Source: Paraglomus occultum
Taxonomy: Eukaryota > Glomeromycota > Glomeromycetes > Paraglomerales > Paraglomeraceae
Direction of reading: 5' to 3'
NCBI GenBank assembly: GCA_910592205.1
Contig: CAJVPJ010000509.1
Coordinates: 1-23,176, forward strand
Length of the DNA: 23,176 nt
The position numbers and the translations under genes are program-made. Shown here in pieces: positions 18,864-23,176 of the stretch. The notes below the pieces were generated by a model that worked only from the letters and a program-made list of their open reading frames with translations, did not search any database and was not told the DNA's origin. How positions within the stretch are numbered: position 1 is the first letter of the stretch; every line of letters begins with the position of its first letter.

Positions 18864-20816
18864 ATTGTGGTGAGGGATGAGGCAGAGGGTGAGATGAAGA
18901 TAATTGAAGATGATTGTAATAGGTATACATCTCGTCCATTTGTCTACATATATATATGTGTGTGTGAGTGAATTTGGGCGAGATGACAATAATCGGTGAT
19001 AATCAAAAAGTTAAACGCTGATTGTCGTCAATCTGGAGATTCGATCTTTATTTGTAACACTGATTTGCTGGCGTGCTTCAACGAAAGTCGCACAATTACA
19101 TAACGTTGCTTATTAGCATTAATATTATTATAATATTTTACCCATGGACCAAACAGACCATTATTAATTGCATGACATTATCCAATAAAATGCGTTAAAT
19201 GAGAATTCAGCATATTCCGATAATTTACGTGTCTGTGCGAAAGGACGAGATTACGATAATTACATTGTAAAATAGATCATTACATTTATTATTACGTCAG
19301 AGCGGTTAAAATACGCTTCTTTATATTGCATTTTAATATTCTCGGTCTGGTTTAGATATCTATAAGCTTATAAAATCTATTTACGTGGTCCAATTTGTTG
19401 ATGCAAAGTAACTTGTGCGTTTGGCTTTTGTCAACTTGATAAACATTCCACGTATAAATTTATACCAATATAGATAGAAAAAAAACCTATTATATATTAT
19501 TTATCTTAATCTTTTGTACGGTATGATATTGGTCTTGAACTTTTTAAATAAAATTTCAGACATTCTACAAAAAAACTGAGTGGGATTATTTGATGTACTT
19601 ATTTTCTTTTACATTCAAATCGGAATATTACAGGGCCGCGCAATTACTTTGGACAAATTCCTGGGCGACAAAAAGCAATCAGACCTTACATCAAATCTCA
19701 AAACAAAAGAATCGGTACGAAAAGAAATTGAAGAATGTGAATTACTAGCTTACGGTAAACCTATTCAATTATATTATTATTTATTGTATATACTATTTTC
19801 TATCTATTTTCTATCGTTTGAATATCAAAACTTATCTATTAGTTGGTATACAAGAGATAACAACGGTTGAGAAACGTTGAAGTCTAGTGTTCCGATAAAA
19901 TTGACATGCACGAACGCGTAAACCTGTTAATGTAACAGGTCCACATCAAAAACTGTTAACTACTTTCTCGTTCTACTCTGCTGCCACGGCACGGCGCACC
20001 TTCATTGAATGCATACTGAATCGAATTGCATATCCCTCCAAAATTAATACCTATCCCAGAACAGATGTAAAACCACTTTGAAGAACTCTGAAAAGTGAAC
20101 TCACACAGCGACCCAAAATTCCGCCTCTGATCCGTAGATCATTTCCAGAAATTGCCTTGCGGAATTGCCGACCCTTCGCTACTATTTTTGGAAGCGGAAT
20201 TCGGACAATCTTTCCATGTGATCAATTTCACGTGGCTACACTTTTGTCAAAATTTGAAAATTATTGTCTATGTTAAACGATGGTTGTCAAATTTATGTCT
20301 GTTACAGTTTATTTGATAATGACAAAAGAAAAACACTAAACGTACTATGTATATATCAAGCGATGGCTTTGCCTCATTTTTGTGCTATATGTAGCACAGT
20401 AGACAATGTCTAATACTTTCACGTTAATAGTTTTCTCAGCAGGTAGTAAATAACTTCATCTGTGTCTGTTTTTTGACAAACATAATAATAGCACGTATTT
20501 GTGTACGCATAAACCGTGGACAATGTTTTTAAAATAAATAAAGAATGAAAATAAGATTAGCTATGCATAGTGTGTAGTTTTCAACTCATCACATGACTTG
20601 CAGTTACATATAATAATAAGGGGTCGCTGTGTGAGTTCTTTCTTTTTCATATTACTGTAATAATATAGATTTCACTTCATTTTTTAAACTTGTGTTACTC
20701 AAATATTTTGTGTTCGCTTATAATTTGCGCGTTACATGCACATGATATTTCTTCTCTGCTACATATTTACGCGATACCTACAAACTGTAACCGAAAACAA
20801 AAAAAAAACGAAAAGA
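18864..20816. other. Long gene-poor stretch between OTC and the right-hand gene
   Basis: It contains the OTC upstream region with a TA/TG dinucleotide run (about 18946-18968), one orphan exon (19634-19754, listed separately) and small hairpins. AATTCCGC at 20117-20124 recurs inverted as GCGGAATT at 20159-20166 and 20194-20201, possibly the end of an old element. No other gene is supported. Confidence 0.4.
19634..19754 (+). pseudogene. Orphan exon-like segment
   Basis: A 121-nt open segment is bounded by an acceptor (attacag) and a donor (GTAAAC). It encodes GRAITLDKFLGDKKQ...VRKEIEECELLAYG, a charged, helix-forming sequence unlike its AT-rich surroundings. No partner exon could be matched on either side, so it is either one exon of a gene with long introns or a gene remnant. 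The longer open frame at 19580-19870 adds only hydrophobic AT-rich translation on both sides, which I take to be intron or intergenic DNA. Confidence 0.35.
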
Positions 20817-21701
20817 ATGGAACCCTATGCTGGAAATGACGGTAAGGTTCTTGATTTATAGATTTGTTCTCGGGCAATAAACTTATCCACTTCTCCAGCT
20901 GTTTTAGAATATTTCAAAACTAACGATAGAGAAACATGGACTTACAAACATTTTTTAAATGAAATAAGAGAAACAATCATAAGTTCGCCACCATATTCTG
21001 ATGACTGGAGTGGCTTAGATGGTGCATGGTATAGGAGGTATACCTATCATGCCAGTAAGGTAAGAAAAGGTTTCATGCGCGCGAACTTTACTAACTTATC
21101 AATGTAAGGGTGCTTCTGGGTCGTAGTTATACTTATGGTATAGTCCGATCCAGAGGTTTGCCGCTGTTTCCGGCGCCCAAGTGATGAGTAAAGAGCGCTT
21201 TTGGGTTGCAGTTATATTGTGATATAGTCCGATCTGGAGGTTTGCTGCTGTTTCCGGCACCCTTCTGGGTCGTAGTTATATTCATGATATAGTCCGATTC
21301 AAAGGTTTTGCCGCAGTTTTCGGTGCTCCCTCATTGCGACTTGCTATATATTAATATAGGATGAAAATGATAAACGTCAACAAATGAAGTCTTTTTTTCA
21401 AGACATTCTTCTTGAACGTGAAAAGGTTAGCATTCTAACATTACATTTTCAAGGATTATTCAAAAGTAAATTTTTATTGACTATATTTCTTAACCTGCTA
21501 AAATAGAGAAATGCTGAGAAAAATTATGTAGTAGAAGGTGTAAAAGTCCTTAATGAAGCAAGGTTTCGCAGTTCAAATGAAGTTACCTCTGCCATTAACA
21601 AACGATATCCTGAGGATCAAGCCAGGGAAAACAAAGATGATGCTTCGCACAAACGTCAATGTTGCCGAACAGAAGATGAACCACTGCAAACTCCAGAATA
21701 A
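20817..21701 (+). CDS. Unrecognised four-exon gene, first copy of the duplicated block
   Basis: Exons 20817-20841 (MEPYAGND), 20899-21059, 21360-21425 and 21507-21701 join with matching phases to 148 aa, TAA at 21699-21701. Sequence landmarks are AVLEYFKTNDRETWTYKHFL, YSDDWSGLDGAWYRRYTYHA, MKSFFQDILLEREK, and VVEGVKVLNEARFRSSNEVT ending DEPLQTPE. It is charged and helical, has no membrane segment, and is not a family I can name. The 300-nt second intron carries three copies of the hairpin repeat. The stop may not be the original one: the frame continues PE-stop-EDKAI to a donor GTATCC at 21717, which fits in phase 0 to an exon at 21790. The gene therefore probably once extended to the right. 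Confidence 0.6.
21108..21330. repeat. Array of three ~72-nt hairpin-forming repeats inside an intron
   Basis: Three tandem units lie at about 21108-21178, 21193-21262 and 21261-21330. Each contains TTCTGGGT (or TTTTGGGT), GTTATA, TATAGTCCGAT and a GAGGTTT-like block. Each folds on paper into a hairpin: TTCTGGGT with ATCCAGAG, and GTTATAY with RTATAGT, closed by a 4-5 nt loop. In unit 1 the ends also pair (GGGTGC with GCGCCC). In unit 2, A-to-G and C-to-T changes keep pairing through G-T wobble; unit 3 has one mismatch. The array lies entirely within the second intron of the gene at 20817. Confidence 0.75.
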
Positions 21702-21789
21702 GAAGACAAGGCAATTGTATCCTCCGTTGTTTTAATATACAGTATATGCTGCAACAAAATGTCTTCTCATCTTTCACATTTATGCACAG

Positions 21790-22246
21790 GTTTCAGAGAT
21801 TGCAGATGAAGAAGAATGGGAGTTTGATACACCACAGCCAAGTTGGCTAAAAAATTGATAGAGGAACGTCATCTGTTAATCTCAAAAGATGATCCAATGG
21901 CTACATATAAATCATTGTTAATTATAGGGAAAATAAAATTAAAATTTTTAAAAATTTTTTTCTTTCCATTAACGGTGCCATCTTCATTTTCGTCTGTAGG
22001 ATACAAGAATCGCCCGTGCTAGTCAAGTTAGTAAATGTTGGGCAAATATAGGTTTCATTTTTCTTGATGTTAGTAGGTTCTAACAAAGTTCTCTTTTCAG
22101 ATCAATTTGGTGGAAGATTGTAGACTTGTCAGATCCTAAACTTGTAGATCTTCTTTCAGAATCAGATCTATCAGATCTGAATGTGATGTTTTCATCTACG
22201 TACCTAAAAACAATGACTGAATCATATATTAATATTGGAAACAATG
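21790..22246 (+). pseudogene. Two exons linking the duplicated blocks, with a frame break
   Basis: The first exon starts at 21790 after tttatgcacag with VSEIADEEEWEFDTP. This reading soon stops, but one base over it continues AKLAKKLIEERHLLISKDDP, then MATYKSLLI (to about 21927), which implies a one-base shift near 21833-21840. The second exon, 22101-22246, follows cttttcag and reads SIWWKIVDLSDPKLVDLL, then MFSSTYLKTMTESYINIGNN. It ends in phase 1 at GTAAGC and splices to the block starting AVLKYF at 22321. I infer that the two blocks and these exons once formed one long gene. Function unknown; sequence is acidic and helical. Confidence 0.45.
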
Positions 22247-22320
22247 GTAAGCTCATTAAGCATTCGAATTTTGCAGACTTGTTCTCAGTATAAACTAATT
22301 CTCTTTATTGGGTTTACTAG

Positions 22321-22914
22321 CTGTTTTAAAATATTTTGAAACTCATGATAGAAAAACTATAAGGGCGCTTCTGGGTTGTAGTTATATCCCATGATATAGT
22401 ACGATCCAGAGGTTTTACTGAAGTTTTCGGTGCCCAAGTGATGAGATGATGCGCTTCTGGGTTGTAGTTATATTTTTAGATATAGTGCGATCCAGAGGTT
22501 TTGCTGAAGTTTTTGGTGCTCTCTCATTGCGATTCGTTAGCAGGATAAAGATAATAAGTGTCAGAAAGTGAAATCATTTTTTCAAGATATTATCCTTGAA
22601 CGTGAAAAGGTTAGTATAGTTTGTGGCATTATAACATTAGTATTTTTTAACACGGAACTATTATCAAAAAATAATTTTTATTGATACTAATTATAATTAT
22701 GTTCCATCTCTATTTAACCCTGCCAAAAATAGAGAATGCAGGAAAAAATCATGTAATAGAAGGCGTCAAAATTCTTAATGAAGCAAGGTTCTCCAGTTCT
22801 GATGAAGTTATTTCCACTATAAATAAACAGCATCTCCAAATCGAAAAAGTAAATAATGAACCACCACAAACTCCCAAACACCAAATATATCAATCCCAAC
22901 AAAATCAACATTGA
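22321..22914 (+). pseudogene. Second, damaged copy of the three-exon block
   Basis: Segments correspond one to one with the first copy. 22321-22362 reads AVLKYFETHDRKTI (first copy AVLEYFKTNDRETW). 22544-22609 reads DKDNKC...SFFQDIILEREK. 22733-22914 reads NAGKNHVIEGVKILNEARF and ends TPKHQIYQSQQNQH with TGA. The intron boundaries are the same. Damage: about 190 bases from the end of the first exon into the intron are missing, so the exon runs straight into the hairpin array. At the last exon start the first copy has AGAAATGC and this one AGAATGC, a one-base loss that puts the joined frame out unless splicing shifts. Non-functional copy most likely. Confidence 0.55.
22363..22521. repeat. Array of two ~72-nt hairpin-forming repeats
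   Basis: Units lie at 22363-22435 (73 nt) and about 22449-22521. In the first, 22369-22388 pairs with 22393-22411 through 19 bp with one bulged G and a CCAT loop, and the ends GGGCGC and GTGCCC also pair. The spacer AAGTGATGAG after the first unit and the 3' flank CTCATTGCGA are the same as in the array at 21108-21330. The arrays are thus homologous and predate the block duplication. Confidence 0.75.
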
Positions 22915-22943
22915 ACGAGAACTGGAAGAAAAGTAGACAATTC

Positions 22944-23176
22944 TTATGAATTAGCCTTATTAATATATTGCTTGTCCATTAAGTTATAAGCTGTGTCAAT
23001 TTCCCTTCGATTGACTTTGCTCAGTCTAAGTGGTCCCATCTAAATGGCAAGAACATAAATTCTTATTATTATCAGTATTTAGTATACACAAAAAAAACCG
23101 AAACCAGAAGTCTAATGAGATTTACTTTGTTTGTCTTCACATCATTGGTCGCCTCCTTCACCTCTTCTTGATCATC
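22944..23176 (-). CDS. 3' end of an unrecognised gene, partial at right edge
   Basis: An exon entering from the right edge (23126-23176) reads DDQEEVKEATNDVKTNK to a GTAAAT donor. An acceptor (ttgccatttag) leads to the last exon, 22944-23039, which reads MGPLRLSKVNRREIDTAYNL, then MDKQYINKANS and TAA at 22944-22946. Both exons are in phase 0. The end is basic and helical; the family is not recognised. It converges on the duplicated block, whose stop lies only about 30 bases away. The 5' part is outside the window. Confidence 0.55.

Noticed and set aside
19922-19940. Hairpin ACCTGTTA-atg-TAACAGGT as a terminator
   Set aside because: Not next to any gene end, and fungal nuclear genes do not use such terminators; left as a chance or minor hairpin.
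20381-20398. Inverted repeat TGTGCTA-TATG-TAGCACA
   Set aside because: Short, isolated and AT-rich; no partner or gene context.
14661-21701. Idea that TAA is read as an amino acid in this organism
   Set aside because: OTC and PRA1 genes end with TAA exactly at their expected C-termini, so TAA is a normal stop; the internal TAAs are better explained as mutations or errors.
22363-22435. 73-nt repeat unit as a possible tRNA
   Set aside because: Length and end pairing fit, but there is no T-loop box (GGTTCRA-type), no D-arm or anticodon-arm cloverleaf, and the main fold is one long hairpin.

Overview
The window looks like nuclear DNA of a fungus, most probably an arbuscular mycorrhizal fungus (Glomeromycotina). 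The DNA is AT-rich and genes are cut by many short GT..AG introns of about 55-110 nt. The centre holds eukaryotic housekeeping genes (SET1 histone methyltransferase, mitochondrial ornithine carbamoyltransferase, a PRA1-family membrane protein). The kinase-like gene at 4.8-7.2 kb has the zinc-ribbon plus TKL-type kinase layout (segments like GITQDPET, YLEWIPFD, WKDKLRHL) that I know from the greatly expanded kinase families of these fungi. All assignments come from reading the translated sequence by eye; no database search was made.

Layout. 1-4.8 kb is an accessory zone: a gene end at the left edge, a frameshifted 2-oxoglutarate/Fe(II) dioxygenase-like fragment (minus), exons of a small membrane protein (plus), two small broken-looking genes (2204-2588 minus, 2725-3109 plus), a coding relic at 3642-3740, and the wreck of a pogo/Tigger (CENP-B-like) DNA transposon at 3879-4414. 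4.84-7.21 kb is a four-exon gene for a 714-residue predicted pseudokinase with three successive kinase N-lobes, each followed by an intron at the same place. 8.12-14.01 kb (minus) is a complete nine-exon SET1 gene (1484 aa). 14.12-14.82 kb (plus) is a small unrecognised gene sharing a 111-bp upstream region with SET1 and carrying an in-frame TAA. 14.91-15.74 kb (minus) is a four-exon PRA1-family gene. 16.65-16.96 kb (minus) is an unrecognised helical ORF. 17.37-18.86 kb (minus) is a five-exon ornithine carbamoyltransferase gene. 18.9-20.8 kb is almost empty apart from one orphan exon. 20.8-22.9 kb (plus) is an unrecognised gene with a partial tandem repeat of a three-exon block; both copies carry arrays of a roughly 72-nt hairpin-forming repeat at the same place. 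The right edge holds the 3' end of another gene (minus).

Reconstructed splicing gives whole-codon totals for SET1 (4455 nt), OTC (1116 nt), PRA1 (558 nt) and the pseudokinase (2145 nt with stop), which supports those models. The housekeeping genes are intact, whereas nearly every accessory gene in the outer parts has a single-base shift or an in-frame stop.

The observations most worth a second look are the N-lobe-triplicated pseudokinase and the intronic hairpin repeat arrays retained in both copies of the duplicated exon block. No operon-like or defence-island system is present; the genes are independent transcription units.
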